6,319 nucleotides of DNA from Cyclobacteriaceae bacterium (GCA_030637245.1 DAOVVI010000099.1:1-6319), one strand, 5' to 3'; shown: positions 1-6,319, counted from the first letter of the stretch. Notes: generated by a model not told the origin, from the letters alone. Numbers and translations: made by a program.

Positions 1-174
1 GCCAATGCCGCAGAAGGTATGCCAGTAGGCAATAGCAAACCTGAAATATTCTTTCATGGTTTTTCCACCAATAACCGGACGGTTTTCATCATAGTATTTA
101 AATGCGAAAGGATTGTTTGATCCCTTTCCTTCGAACTTAATTTTATCAATCGTAGGAAAAAATGTGTTACTCAT
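1..174 (-). CDS. xylA: Xylose isomerase, N-terminal 58 codons (cut by left edge)
   Basis: Only the first 58 codons are present; the gene starts at base 174 and runs off the left edge. XylA is a cytoplasmic, metal-dependent enzyme that interconverts D-xylose and D-xylulose, the first step of the isomerase route of xylose catabolism. The visible protein begins [16 protein letters not shown], continues through [20 protein letters not shown] and reaches [15 protein letters not shown]. The NPxAFxYY block, the GGKTM turn and the RFAxAYWHTFC segment are typical of the N-terminal part of class II xylose isomerases. The catalytic His/Asp pair and the metal ligands lie beyond the edge and cannot be checked. 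The ATG at 174 places the N terminus where the family usually starts, and no clear Shine-Dalgarno precedes it. It follows xylB on the same strand after an unusually long 197-base spacer, so it may be co-transcribed or have its own promoter. The identification is firm; the completeness of the gene is unknown. Confidence 0.95.
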   Translation of the reverse strand, partial: MSNTFFPTIDKIKFEGKGSNNPFAFKYYDENRPVIGGKTMKEYFRFAIAYWHTFCGIG

Positions 175-211
175 AGTTTCATATTTGAGATTACTTTTAT
201 TTTAGTGAAAA

Positions 212-232
212 TGCCCGCCTACCGGCGAGGCA
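212..232 (-). other. GC-rich hairpin between xylB and xylA, possible attenuator or dispersed palindrome
   Basis: Two 4-base arms stack into an 8-bp GC-rich stem. TGCC (212-215) pairs with GGCA (229-232), and CGCC (216-219) pairs with GGCG (224-227), with a TACC loop (220-223) and one bulged base at 228. It stands out sharply from the AT-rich spacer around it. Read on the minus strand, the direction of xyl transcription, the stem is followed by TTTTC, so it could act as a weak intrinsic terminator or attenuator, or as an RNA-stability element between xylB and xylA. Its sequence also recalls, from memory, the short GC-rich palindromes scattered through some Bacteroidota genomes. The fold is seen in the sequence; the role is inference. 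Confidence 0.55.
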
Positions 233-252
233 GACTGTAATGATTTAGTGCT

Positions 253-263
253 ACAATGAATTG
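253..263. repeat. Copy 1 of an 11-base word shared with the galK upstream region
   Basis: The word ACAATGAATTG lies about 79 bases upstream of the xylA start. Its core CAAT-GA-ATTG is an inverted repeat, and the identical 11-mer occurs at 4956-4966, just upstream of galK. A shared near-palindromic word ahead of two sugar-catabolism genes suggests an operator for a common regulator. Outside the core this copy has little dyad symmetry, so it would be a weak half of such a pair. The identity is seen directly; the operator role is inference. Confidence 0.3.
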
Positions 264-371
264 CAAAACCGTATCACATTCACAGAAAATTTCTTAGTTC
301 ATTTTCCGTCATATCTATGTTTTATTATCTCATTCTATTGTTCCATCATTACCTCACTATCCAGATTAGGT

Positions 372-1841
372 TCAAGTTAGATTTTCTAACCACTTTTCAT
401 AAGCGTCCTCATAAGCTCCTAAAAGTGGAGGACTGGGTTCTATGGTTTCTATGGCTTTAAGGCCTCTGAAAGCTTCTTCATAATTTGCATAAATCCCGGC
501 GCCGACTCCAGCACCCCTCGCAGCGCCCTGGGCGCCATCAGTATTGTAAAGCTCAACATTTACGCTTGTAATATTTGTAAAAGCCTCTCTGAATAGTGGG
601 CTAAGAAACATGTTCGCATATCCTGCGCGGATGGTATTCAATTCCATGCCCATTTCTTTCATAATATTGAAACCATAATTTAATGCGAATACAATACCTT
701 CCTGACCGGCTCGAAGGATATGTGATTGGTTATGACGGTTAAAATTCAGGCCGCATATTCTTGCTCCAATGTCATTGTTTTCCATGATCCTTTCGGCCCC
801 ATTTCCAAATGGAATAAATGATAAACCATCTCCACCAATTGGTGCCTGCATGGCCATTTCATTCATTTCTTCATATGAAGCACCATCAACTATAGTTTTT
901 TGTAGCCAGTTATTCAGAATTCCGGTGCCATTTACGCAGAGGAGGACGCCGTATCGCGCAGCTTTTTTTGTATGGTTTACATGTACAAAAGTGTTCACCC
1001 TGGATAATGGATCATATGCCGGAGTTTCAACAATTCCATAAACCACTCCGCTTGTACCTGCTGTAGCAGCTACTTCACCCGGATTAAGTACATTCAGAGA
1101 AAAAGCATTGTTTGGTTGATCGCCTGCCCTGTAGGATATTTTAGTACCTTCTTGCAGACCAAGTTCCAAGGCCGCTGATGCAGAAAGTTGTCCCTGAACT
1201 GAAAAAGTATCTACGATTTTCGGTAATATATTATTGTCAATTCCATAGTAATCAAGTAACTTATCTGCAATGGACTTTGATTTGAAATCCCAAAAAATAC
1301 CTTCTGATAATCCTGATGTTGTTGTATTGATTTCGCCACTCATTTTCATGGCCACATAATCGCCCGGCAGCATGGCTTTATAGACCTGATCGAATAATTC
1401 AGGTTCGTTATCCTTTACCCATTTAAGCTTGGAAGCTGTGAAATTTCCAGGTGAGTTCAAATAATGACTCAGGCAAAATTCACCTCCAAGATCATGAAAT
1501 GCCTTTTTCCCAATACCAACTGCCCGACTGTCACACCAAATTATAGATGGCCTAAGGACGTTCTGATTTTTGTCGATGAGAACCAATCCATGCATTTGAT
1601 AGGAAATACCAATGGCCTTTATTTTATCCTTTGGTGGGCGACTTTTTAATAGTAATTCCTGCGTGGCATTTTTGATATTTGTCCACCAATCTTCAGGTTT
1701 TTGTTCTGCCCAACCTGGTCTTTTTGAAATCATTGACATCTCCTGCTTTGGGTAGGTGGCTGATGCTACAATTTCACCGGTTTGGGATTTTATCAAAGTC
1801 ACCTTCACGGATGAACTTCCCAGGTCATATCCTAATAGCAT
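372..1841 (-). CDS. xylB: Xylulokinase (FGGY family), complete, 489 aa
   Basis: Phosphorylates D-xylulose with ATP to xylulose 5-phosphate in the cytoplasm, feeding the pentose phosphate pathway. It shows the two-domain FGGY kinase plan. The N-terminal phosphate-binding loop is GYDLGSSSVKVTL (residues 4-16, Asp6). PGWAEQKPEDWW is at 42-53, the substrate loop MHG at 83-85 and IWCDSRA at 101-107. The expected catalytic base is Asp241 in RAGDQPNNAFS. The second domain has AGTSGVVY (261-268), VNGTG (303-307), the RAGYANMFLSPLFREA stretch (405-420) and a Gly/Ala-rich ATP-site segment DGAQGAARGAGVGAG (435-449). Length is normal for the family and the ATG at 1841 puts the loop at the usual place. 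No Shine-Dalgarno is seen; the bases just before the ATG form the palindrome AATTTCGAAATT (1842-1853). It is divergent from the Nudix regulator and upstream of xylA. Xylulokinase rather than glycerol or gluconate kinase is supported by both the motifs and the xylA neighbour. Confidence 0.97.
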   Translation of the reverse strand: MLLGYDLGSSSVKVTLIKSQTGEIVASATYPKQEMSMISKRPGWAEQKPEDWWTNIKNATQELLLKSRPPKDKIKAIGISYQMHGLVLIDKNQNVLRPSIIWCDSRAVGIGKKAFHDLGGEFCLSHYLNSPGNFTASKLKWVKDNEPELFDQVYKAMLPGDYVAMKMSGEINTTTSGLSEGIFWDFKSKSIADKLLDYYGIDNNILPKIVDTFSVQGQLSASAALELGLQEGTKISYRAGDQPNNAFSLNVLNPGEVAATAGTSGVVYGIVETPAYDPLSRVNTFVHVNHTKKAARYGVLLCVNGTGILNNWLQKTIVDGASYEEMNEMAMQAPIGGDGLSFIPFGNGAERIMENNDIGARICGLNFNRHNQSHILRAGQEGIVFALNYGFNIMKEMGMELNTIRAGYANMFLSPLFREAFTNITSVNVELYNTDGAQGAARGAGVGAGIYANYEEAFRGLKAIETIEPSPPLLGAYEDAYEKWLENLT

Positions 1842-1924
1842 AATTTCGAAATTTTAGTTATAAACTGTGTTTAATAAAAATCAAACTTGAAATATCCCAA
1901 ACCCGGGAAGTTATAAAATTAAAT

Positions 1925-1947
1925 CTTATGGTCAATATGACTACAAG
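1925..1947. promoter_or_regulatory. Imperfect palindrome in the xylB/regulator divergent spacer, candidate operator
   Basis: The core GTCA-ATA-TGAC (1931-1941) is flanked by CTT at 1925-1927 and AAG at 1945-1947 in symmetric positions, with one further symmetric T/A pair (1929/1943). That gives 8 matched pairs of 11 around base 1936. It sits about 85 bases upstream of xylB and about 75 upstream of the regulator, a sensible place for a shared operator of divergent genes. A dyad this good is expected by chance fairly often in a spacer of this size, so it is only a candidate. No consensus Bacteroidota promoter was found for either gene in this 178-base spacer. Confidence 0.25.
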
Positions 1948-2019
1948 TTATTTACTTTTTATTGTTATTTCAAGATATAATTCGTTAAAATTGATGAAAA
2001 TAATTTTAGACACCTATTA

Positions 2020-2724
2020 ATGTCACAGGAAAATCATAACGTTTTTTCTTCTGAAGTTATTGAAGCCCTTTCCATTGATTGCATAATTTTTGGTTTTCAG
2101 AAATCAAAGCTCAAGGTGCTTTTAGTTCAACATGCCGAAGGAATGATCAAAGATCAATGGGCGCTTCCCGGTGGATGGGTGGCTTGCAATGAAAATATAG
2201 ATACCGCTGCTTACAGACTTTTAAAGGACCTCACAGGGCTTCAGGAACTTTTTCTTGAGCAACTGAAAGCTTTTGGCGATGTTGACAGATATCCTGCCAA
2301 GCGTGTGATCACCATCGCATATTATGCATTAACCCGGCCCGAAAATTATGAGCTCATTCCTGGATTTACTGCTTCGGATGTGAAATGGTTCAACATCCAT
2401 GACATCAGCAATTTGCCCTATGATCACAGTGAAATTTTGAAATTCGCATGGCAACGGCTAAAGCGAAAAGTAAAATATGAGCCAATTGGATTTAACTTGC
2501 TGCCAGAGAAATTTACACTTCTCCAACTTCAGGAATTTTATGAAGAGATATTAGAGACTAGGCTTGATAAGCCTAATTTCCGTCGTAAAATTATGAAAAT
2601 GAACCTCCTGATTTCGTGCAATGAAAAGCAAAAAGATGTTTCTCACAGAGCCGCAATTCTTTACCGCTTTGATAAGCACGTATATGATAAGTTGAAGAAG
2701 AGGGGTTTTATTTTTGAATTCTGA
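2020..2724 (+). CDS. Nudix-family sugar-responsive transcriptional regulator (NrtR/AraR/XylR type), 234 aa
   Basis: A predicted cytoplasmic transcription factor with an N-terminal Nudix domain as ligand sensor (about 15-145) and a C-terminal winged-helix DNA-binding domain (about 153-234). The sensor contains SIDCIIFGF (18-26), KVLLVQHAE (32-40), the WALPGGWV turn and a Nudix-box equivalent from Gly52 to Leu74. The box has lost catalytic residues: Gly52, Glu58, Arg66 and Gly73 remain, but the RE and EE positions read Arg66-Leu67 and Asp70-Leu71. It is therefore probably not an active hydrolase. The C-terminal part has LLPEKFTLLQLQEFYEEIL (160-178) followed by LDKPNFRRKI (182-191), the hallmark of NrtR-type regulators. 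From family knowledge, Bacteroides AraR is a Nudix regulator, and a Nudix gene sits next to xylBA in Bacteroides. Divergence from xylB makes xylose or a xylose metabolite the most likely effector and xylBA the likely target; control of galKT is possible but unproven. No clear ribosome-binding site precedes the ATG. Confidence 0.9.
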   Translation: MSQENHNVFSSEVIEALSIDCIIFGFQKSKLKVLLVQHAEGMIKDQWALPGGWVACNENIDTAAYRLLKDLTGLQELFLEQLKAFGDVDRYPAKRVITIAYYALTRPENYELIPGFTASDVKWFNIHDISNLPYDHSEILKFAWQRLKRKVKYEPIGFNLLPEKFTLLQLQEFYEEILETRLDKPNFRRKIMKMNLLISCNEKQKDVSHRAAILYRFDKHVYDKLKKRGFIFEF

Positions 2725-2741
2725 TGTTAATCAGATTTTTT
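2717..2741 (+). terminator. Probable intrinsic terminator of the regulator gene, overlapping both convergent gene ends
   Basis: TCTGAT (2720-2725) pairs with ATCAGA (2730-2735) around a GTTA loop. After one T-T mismatch, AA (2717-2718) pairs with TT (2737-2738). On the plus strand this is followed by six consecutive T (2736-2741). The stem contains the regulator's stop codon (2722-2724) and the terminal codons of galT. On the opposite strand no T-run follows, so it should work only for the plus-strand gene. The stem is short and AT-rich, which limits confidence. Confidence 0.5.
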
Positions 2742-3776
2742 ATAATGTACTTCCGTTAATTCTCTCAATCTATGGGCGCTAAATTCCGGCGTTATGTCTC
2801 TTTGAGGCTCAGCCAACATTTCATAACCTACCATAAATTTCTTCACAGTAGCCGACCTTAACAGAGGGGGATAAAACGACATGTGAAGATGCCATGATTC
2901 ATGATGCTGCCCATCGGTAGGACTTTGGTGAATGCCTGCTGAATATGGAAAAGAAACTTCGAATAAATTGTCGTATTTGGTAGTCAGCCTTTTATAAATA
3001 TCTGCAAAAGCATCTTTTTCCGAATCTGATAACTGTGTTATATTCTGAATGTGTCTTTTGCTTATGATCATTGTTTCAAATGGCCAGACAGCCCAAAATG
3101 GTACCACTGCCACAAAATGTCCATTTTCAACAACTATTCTCGTTTTCTCTTTTAATTCTATTTCCAGGTAATCAGAAAGCAGGCTTGTTCCATGGTTTTC
3201 AAAGTACTTTCTTTGGTTTTTTGTTTTCCCGGCCGGTTCCTGTGGCACAATACTTTGAGACCAGATTTGTCCATGCGGGTGAGGATTGCTGCATCCCATG
3301 ATCGATCCTTTATTTTCAAAAATCTGGACATAGTTGATGAAATCTTTACTGCCCAACTCGCTATACTCTTTTACCCAAAGATCAATTACTTTCCTGATGT
3401 CGCCGGTTTCCATTTCCGGAATGGTAAGATCGTGCCCCGGAGAAAAACAAATTACTCTACATATACCTTTTTGCCCTTCCGCTTTGAATAGATCTCCATT
3501 TTCGAAACTTCCTTCCGGAACATCTTCAAGCAATGCAGAAAAATCATTGGTGAATGCATAAGTTCCTTCATATTGAGGATTTACATCTCCACTGGCTCTC
3601 GTATTTCCAGGGCATAAAAAACACTTAGGATCGTACTTCGGGCGTTGATCAGGGGCACTTTTTTCCACCTGTCCTTGCCATGGTCTTTTAGATCTATGTG
3701 GTGATACCAGTAACCATGTGTCATTTAAGGGATTATATCTTCGGTGAGGATGCTCAGTAAAATCAAATTGACTCAT
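2727..3776 (-). CDS. galT: Galactose-1-phosphate uridylyltransferase, complete, 349 aa
   Basis: Leloir pathway enzyme of the cytoplasm: transfers UMP from UDP-glucose to galactose 1-phosphate, giving UDP-galactose and glucose 1-phosphate. With the start at 3776 the protein begins [17 protein letters not shown], matching the beginning of E. coli GalT. The zinc-site residues then fall at Cys52, Cys55 and His115, the same numbers as in E. coli. The active-site motif NPHPHGQIW places the HPH triad at 166-168, with the UMP-accepting nucleophile His168. A second metal-site region includes HQSP (His283) and [20 protein letters not shown] (His296, His298). An upstream in-frame ATG at 3800 would add eight residues and overlap galK by 20 bases; homology favours 3776, which lies 4 bases after the galK stop. 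Neither start has a clear Shine-Dalgarno. The gene is downstream partner of galK, and its stop is 2 bases from the end of the convergent regulator. All key residues are present. Confidence 0.97.
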   Translation of the reverse strand: MSQFDFTEHPHRRYNPLNDTWLLVSPHRSKRPWQGQVEKSAPDQRPKYDPKCFLCPGNTRASGDVNPQYEGTYAFTNDFSALLEDVPEGSFENGDLFKAEGQKGICRVICFSPGHDLTIPEMETGDIRKVIDLWVKEYSELGSKDFINYVQIFENKGSIMGCSNPHPHGQIWSQSIVPQEPAGKTKNQRKYFENHGTSLLSDYLEIELKEKTRIVVENGHFVAVVPFWAVWPFETMIISKRHIQNITQLSDSEKDAFADIYKRLTTKYDNLFEVSFPYSAGIHQSPTDGQHHESWHLHMSFYPPLLRSATVKKFMVGYEMLAEPQRDITPEFSAHRLRELTEVHYKKSD

Positions 3777-3780
3777 ATGC

Positions 3781-4929
3781 TTAAAGTTTGCTTGTGCCAT
3801 TTTCTATTTTCACAACGTAGGTTTTCAATTCCCGGTTCATTTCATTTTTGTATGCATCCGTCATGTAGTTTATAAATTGATCCAGACGTTCTATTTTAAC
3901 AATGTTAATGGTGCATCCGCCAAAGCCGCCTCCCATCATCCGGGCGCCGATTACCATATTCGACTCTTTAGCTTTGGCTGCCAGAAAATCTAATTCTTTA
4001 CAACTCACTTCATAATCATTGCTCAATCCTTCATGGGTTTGGAACATGTTTTCACCAAATCCGATTAAGTCTCCTTTTTGTAACAAATCACAACAATCTA
4101 TCACACGGGCATTTTCCTCAACAATATATTTACACCGCTTGAACGTGACCGGATTAATTTCACTTTCATGCTTTGTTAACACTTCAATAGTAACATCCCG
4201 GAGTGAATGTATATTTTTGTAACGTTTTTGAAGTATAGCCACGCCTTCTTCACATTCATTTCTCCTCGTATTGTACTCTGAAGACGCCAAAGAGTGCTTG
4301 ACCTGGGTGTCACACAGAACAAGGCGATATTCATCTAAAACGAAATTGAAATATTCAAATTCCAGGGTTTTGCAGTCCAAACGGAAGATCTGATCAACTT
4401 TGCCATGCACACTGGCAAACTGATCCATGATGCCGCACTTCACTCCTACAAATTCATTTTCAGCTGCCTGGGATAGTTTAACTATTTCGAGTTTTGGAAG
4501 ATTGTGTTCATATAATAAATTAAAACCAAAAGCAAAGGCACACTCCATTGCCGCCGAGGATGACAGTCCGGCGCCAAGAGGAATATCACCGCCAAACACA
4601 CAATCAAAGCCTCTTATTTCCATCCCTCTTTTCTGAAATTGCTCAACGACACCGAGGATATAATTTGGCCATCCTTTATCCGATTTTTTGAAATTAGTGA
4701 TGTCAAATTCAAATGAATCATCCAGGTCATAGGCAATAATCTTACATTTGTGATTGTAGTTGGCACTGATAGCACAGACAATCTGCTTATCAATTGCCGC
4801 AGGCATCACATACCCTTCATTGTAGTCCGTGTGTTCACCAATCATGTTTATTCTGCCTGGCGACCGCACTACCAATGGATTTTTATTGAATGTAGAAGTG
4901 AATTTATTTTTAATTTCTTCAGATAGCAT
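3781..4929 (-). CDS. galK: Galactokinase (GHMP family), complete, 382 aa
   Basis: Phosphorylates alpha-D-galactose with ATP at C1, the entry step of the Leloir pathway, in the cytoplasm. All GHMP signatures are present in order. The galactokinase signature [19 protein letters not shown] lies at 25-43. The ATP-binding Gly/Ser loop [14 protein letters not shown] is at 114-127. The segment [13 protein letters not shown] (161-173) carries the expected catalytic Asp169, the equivalent of Asp174 in E. coli. The C-terminal motif [12 protein letters not shown] is at 328-339. The galactokinase signature and the adjacent galT exclude homoserine or mevalonate kinase. Length is typical, and the ATG at 4929 places the first motif at the normal distance. 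No Shine-Dalgarno is evident; an AT-rich stretch precedes the start. galK is first in a galK-galT operon. No consensus promoter was found upstream, but a near-palindrome lies 24-41 bases before the start. Confidence 0.97.
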   Translation of the reverse strand: MLSEEIKNKFTSTFNKNPLVVRSPGRINMIGEHTDYNEGYVMPAAIDKQIVCAISANYNHKCKIIAYDLDDSFEFDITNFKKSDKGWPNYILGVVEQFQKRGMEIRGFDCVFGGDIPLGAGLSSSAAMECAFAFGFNLLYEHNLPKLEIVKLSQAAENEFVGVKCGIMDQFASVHGKVDQIFRLDCKTLEFEYFNFVLDEYRLVLCDTQVKHSLASSEYNTRRNECEEGVAILQKRYKNIHSLRDVTIEVLTKHESEINPVTFKRCKYIVEENARVIDCCDLLQKGDLIGFGENMFQTHEGLSNDYEVSCKELDFLAAKAKESNMVIGARMMGGGFGGCTINIVKIERLDQFINYMTDAYKNEMNRELKTYVVKIENGTSKL

Positions 4930-4952
4930 ATTAAAAAATGTTTGGGCTTTTC

Positions 4953-4970
4953 ACGACAATGAATTGTTGT
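4953..4970. promoter_or_regulatory. Near-palindrome upstream of galK, candidate operator
   Basis: ACGACAATGAATTGTTGT reads as an inverted repeat with 7 of 8 arm pairs matched around a central GA. It lies 24-41 bases upstream of the galK start, where a repressor could block initiation or early elongation. Its central 11 bases (4956-4966) are repeated exactly at 253-263 upstream of xylA. A local repressor is one reading; chance symmetry in AT-rich DNA is the alternative. Confidence 0.35.
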
Positions 4971-5144
4971 ATCTCTTTTATCAAAAGATTTTATTAGACT
5001 TTGTAAATCTACAATAAAAAATAAAGGTAAAAAATACATTTATTTTATTTTCATATTCAGATGAGGGCTTGAACTCAAATGAACTATATTTTTGTTGAAA
5101 TCATTCATGTATCTTTTTAGTCATATTTTAGATAGAAATGATAA

Positions 5145-5175
5145 TTTGTTCTATAAATTTGTCCTATTAAGTTTG
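5145..5175 (+). promoter_or_regulatory. Bacteroidota-type promoter of the membrane-protein gene
   Basis: TTTG at 5145-5148 is followed, after exactly 19 bases, by TAAGTTTG at 5168-5175. This matches the -33 TTTG and -7 TAnnTTTG elements of the primary sigma factor of Bacteroidota with the preferred spacing. Transcription would start near 5182, giving a leader of about 36 bases to the ATG at 5218. A second -7-like word, TAAATTTG (5154-5161), overlaps the spacer but has no partner upstream. It is the only full-consensus promoter I found in the window. Confidence 0.7.
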
Positions 5176-5217
5176 TGGGAATTTAGTTATTTTTGGATGA
5201 TAGAAATAGATACGACT

Positions 5218-5769
5218 ATGGTGGGGAATATTGACATTCCTAAAAACATGCACTTAAAGGAGAAATCCGCAAGTCTTGAGTTTGAATATAATTGGTTTAA
5301 AATCAAATATTTAGTCTCTTGGTTGGCAGCGCCTATTTTTACTTATTTTTTGGTTAGGTCTGAATACATAGTCGGTGATTTTAATCAGCTCACCATACCG
5401 GTTTTATTACTAATTGTGGCATCTTTTATCGTATTCTATTATTCTCTCGCCAAATTGATTAATATTACTAAAATTCGTGTTTCTCATCATCAAATATATG
5501 TGAACCATGGACCTCTGCCATTTAGTAAAAATCTGATCTTAAAGAAAGAAGACGTGACACAATTATATGTCACACAGCATCGTATTGGCCACCGGTATTA
5601 CCTTTATGCTACAACTTACCAGATCAATGTAATACTCCGAAATAAGGATGTGATTACACTGGTTAGAGGATTACACAGTCCTGAACAGGGAAGGTTTATT
5701 GAAAATAAAATAGAAGACTTCCTGAATATTACAGATATCCATGTAGAAGGAGAATTGACTAAAGACTAG
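5218..5769 (+). CDS. Small two-helix membrane protein of unknown function, 183 aa
   Basis: I do not recognise a named function. The protein starts MVGNIDIPKNMHLKEKSASL, then has two hydrophobic segments: YLVSWLAAPIFTYFLV (about 31-46) and LTIPVLLLIVASFIVFYYSL (about 58-77). A polar C-terminal domain of about 100 residues follows, rich in alternating beta-type stretches (KIRVSHHQIYVNHGPLPF, TQLYVTQ, YQINVILRNKDVITLVRGL) and ending in a helix (SPEQGRFIENKIEDFL). This order, including the GPLP turn and the SPEQ-xxF-IE motif near the end, resembles an uncharacterised bacterial family of short membrane proteins with a cytoplasmic PH-like domain; I recall that family only by pattern. The frame is open back to a TTG at 5092 and an ATG at 5107. 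The promoter at 5145-5175 and the family-like N terminus favour 5218, with 5248 as a shorter alternative. It is divergent from galK and convergent with the aminotransferase, so it is probably monocistronic. No link to sugar metabolism is visible. Confidence 0.65.
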   Translation: MVGNIDIPKNMHLKEKSASLEFEYNWFKIKYLVSWLAAPIFTYFLVRSEYIVGDFNQLTIPVLLLIVASFIVFYYSLAKLINITKIRVSHHQIYVNHGPLPFSKNLILKKEDVTQLYVTQHRIGHRYYLYATTYQINVILRNKDVITLVRGLHSPEQGRFIENKIEDFLNITDIHVEGELTKD

Positions 5770-5784
5770 AGGTGCCCTAGACAT

Positions 5785-6319
5785 TCAGCTTATTGATTCT
5801 ATTATTTCTTGAGAAACCAGATCAATTTCAAAGATGCTTTGACCAATGCCTTGAATGTGACTAATGCCCATTGCATTAGATGTGAAAACATTATCAGAAC
5901 CTAAAAGTTCAACTGGCTTAACTAGTTTTTCTTTCACAAAAAATCCTTTTAGTTTCATTTCGTTCATTAGCCGGTTTCTCATAATTCCTTCAATGCACCC
6001 GGTTGATAAAGGTGAAGTAAAATAGGCTTCGTTTTTTTTCCAAAAAATATTTGAACTCAATGTTTCTGAAACGAATCCTTTATGATCCAGAATAATAATT
6101 TCATCTAAATGCTTGTCATTTTTTTCAATTCCGGCGATCACATATTTCAAGGCGCTCATGGTTTTGAAACGAGATACCGGAGATGGATAATTAGTGATTT
6201 TATCAGAAATACCGACATTCTTGATTAAATTGATTTTGCTATAAACTGTGTCTTCAATGGTCATCAAATAATGTACATTACCATCAACCGGAGTGTATAA
6301 ACCTTCAGAGTTTCTCCAA
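5785..6319 (-). CDS. Class IV PLP-dependent aminotransferase, PabC-like, 5' end beyond right edge
   Basis: The reading frame is open to the right edge, so the 177 visible codons are the C-terminal part and the true start lies outside. Upstream of an in-frame TTG at 6267 the frame still encodes family-like sequence, WRNSEGLYTP, which argues against a start there. The class IV fold is marked by RFKTMSALKYVIAG, whose FK lysine (codon 6163-6165) is the expected PLP-binding residue. Further marks are the cofactor signature ETLSSNIFW, STGCIEGIMRNRL with the phosphate-site glycine, and NVFTSNAMGI near the C terminus. Members include 4-amino-4-deoxychorismate lyase (folate synthesis), branched-chain aminotransferase and D-amino acid aminotransferase. 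The WRxxxGLYTP and FTSNAMGI pattern favours the PabC-like group, but exact substrate cannot be settled from this part. Its stop is 15 bases from the end of the convergent membrane-protein gene. No relation to the sugar genes is evident. Confidence 0.8.
   Translation of the reverse strand, partial: WRNSEGLYTPVDGNVHYLMTIEDTVYSKINLIKNVGISDKITNYPSPVSRFKTMSALKYVIAGIEKNDKHLDEIIILDHKGFVSETLSSNIFWKKNEAYFTSPLSTGCIEGIMRNRLMNEMKLKGFFVKEKLVKPVELLGSDNVFTSNAMGISHIQGIGQSIFEIDLVSQEIIESIS

Noticed and set aside
284..294. 11-base palindrome AGAAAATTTCT in the xylB-xylA spacer.
   Set aside because: Five AT-dominated pairs are common by chance in this composition, and no second copy was noticed.
280..312. Ten-codon minus-strand frame in the xylB-xylA spacer (MTENELRNFL), considered as a leader peptide.
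   Set aside because: It has no ribosome-binding signal, no run of regulatory codons and no overlap with the hairpin. A frame this short is expected by chance.
769..1041. Plus-strand open frame of 90 codons opposite xylB.
   Set aside because: It lies wholly antisense to a well-supported kinase, shows no recognisable domain, and is explained by the coding constraint of xylB.
1842..1853. Perfect 12-base palindrome AATTTCGAAATT directly before the xylB start codon.
   Set aside because: About two perfect 12-base palindromes are expected by chance in a window of this size and composition, and nothing else supports a role. It is mentioned only in the xylB entry.
1882..1889. CAAACTTG, one mismatch from a minus-strand -7 element (TAnnTTTG) upstream of xylB.
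   Set aside because: No matching -33 TTTG element lies at 17 to 23 bases, so it is not called as a promoter.
3192..3491. Plus-strand open frames opposite galT (also 3071-3301 and 3334-3561).
   Set aside because: They are mutually overlapping frames antisense to the complete galT, with no family features.
4986..5010. AGATTT and AAATCT separated by 13 bases upstream of galK, considered as an operator.
   Set aside because: The arms are short and AT-rich with no inner symmetry beyond two pairs, so chance is the simpler explanation.
5766..5780. CTAG repeats with a GG/CC centre between the two convergent right-hand genes, considered as a terminator.
   Set aside because: The stem closes only four base pairs cleanly, the loop geometry is poor, and no T-run follows on either strand.

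Overview
The window is AT-rich and reads as a chromosome segment of a free-living Bacteroidota bacterium, probably a Cytophagales-type relative. Three things point there. A Nudix-family sugar regulator sits beside xylB and xylA, an arrangement I recall from Bacteroides. The start sites lack clear Shine-Dalgarno sequences. One upstream region carries an exact match to the Bacteroidota promoter form TTTG-N19-TAnnTTTG. I cannot name a genus.

Layout, left to right. The first 174 bases are the N-terminal part of xylose isomerase (xylA, minus strand, running off the left edge). After a 197-base gap that holds a GC-rich hairpin comes xylulokinase (xylB, minus). Across a 178-base divergent spacer lies a plus-strand Nudix/winged-helix regulator whose Nudix box is catalytically degraded. 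It ends two bases from the convergent end of galT. galT (galactose-1-phosphate uridylyltransferase) and galK (galactokinase) form a minus-strand operon, galK first, with a 4-base gap at the preferred galT start. Divergent from galK, and behind a recognisable Bacteroidota promoter, is a small two-helix membrane protein of unknown function. It converges on the C-terminal part of a class IV PLP aminotransferase (PabC-like, minus), which is cut by the right edge.

Together the genes form a pentose and galactose catabolic block. XylA and XylB convert D-xylose to D-xylulose and then xylulose 5-phosphate for the pentose phosphate pathway. GalK and GalT feed galactose into the Leloir pathway. The Nudix protein is the likely local sugar-responsive regulator, most plausibly of the xyl genes. 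No transporter, galE, galM or glycoside hydrolase lies in this window.

I see no mobile element, CRISPR array, tRNA, rRNA or novel defence-like system. The points worth a second look are regulatory: the sensor-type Nudix regulator, an 11-base near-palindromic word shared upstream of xylA and galK, the hairpin between xylB and xylA, a terminator built into overlapping gene ends, and the promoter that resets the start of the membrane-protein gene.
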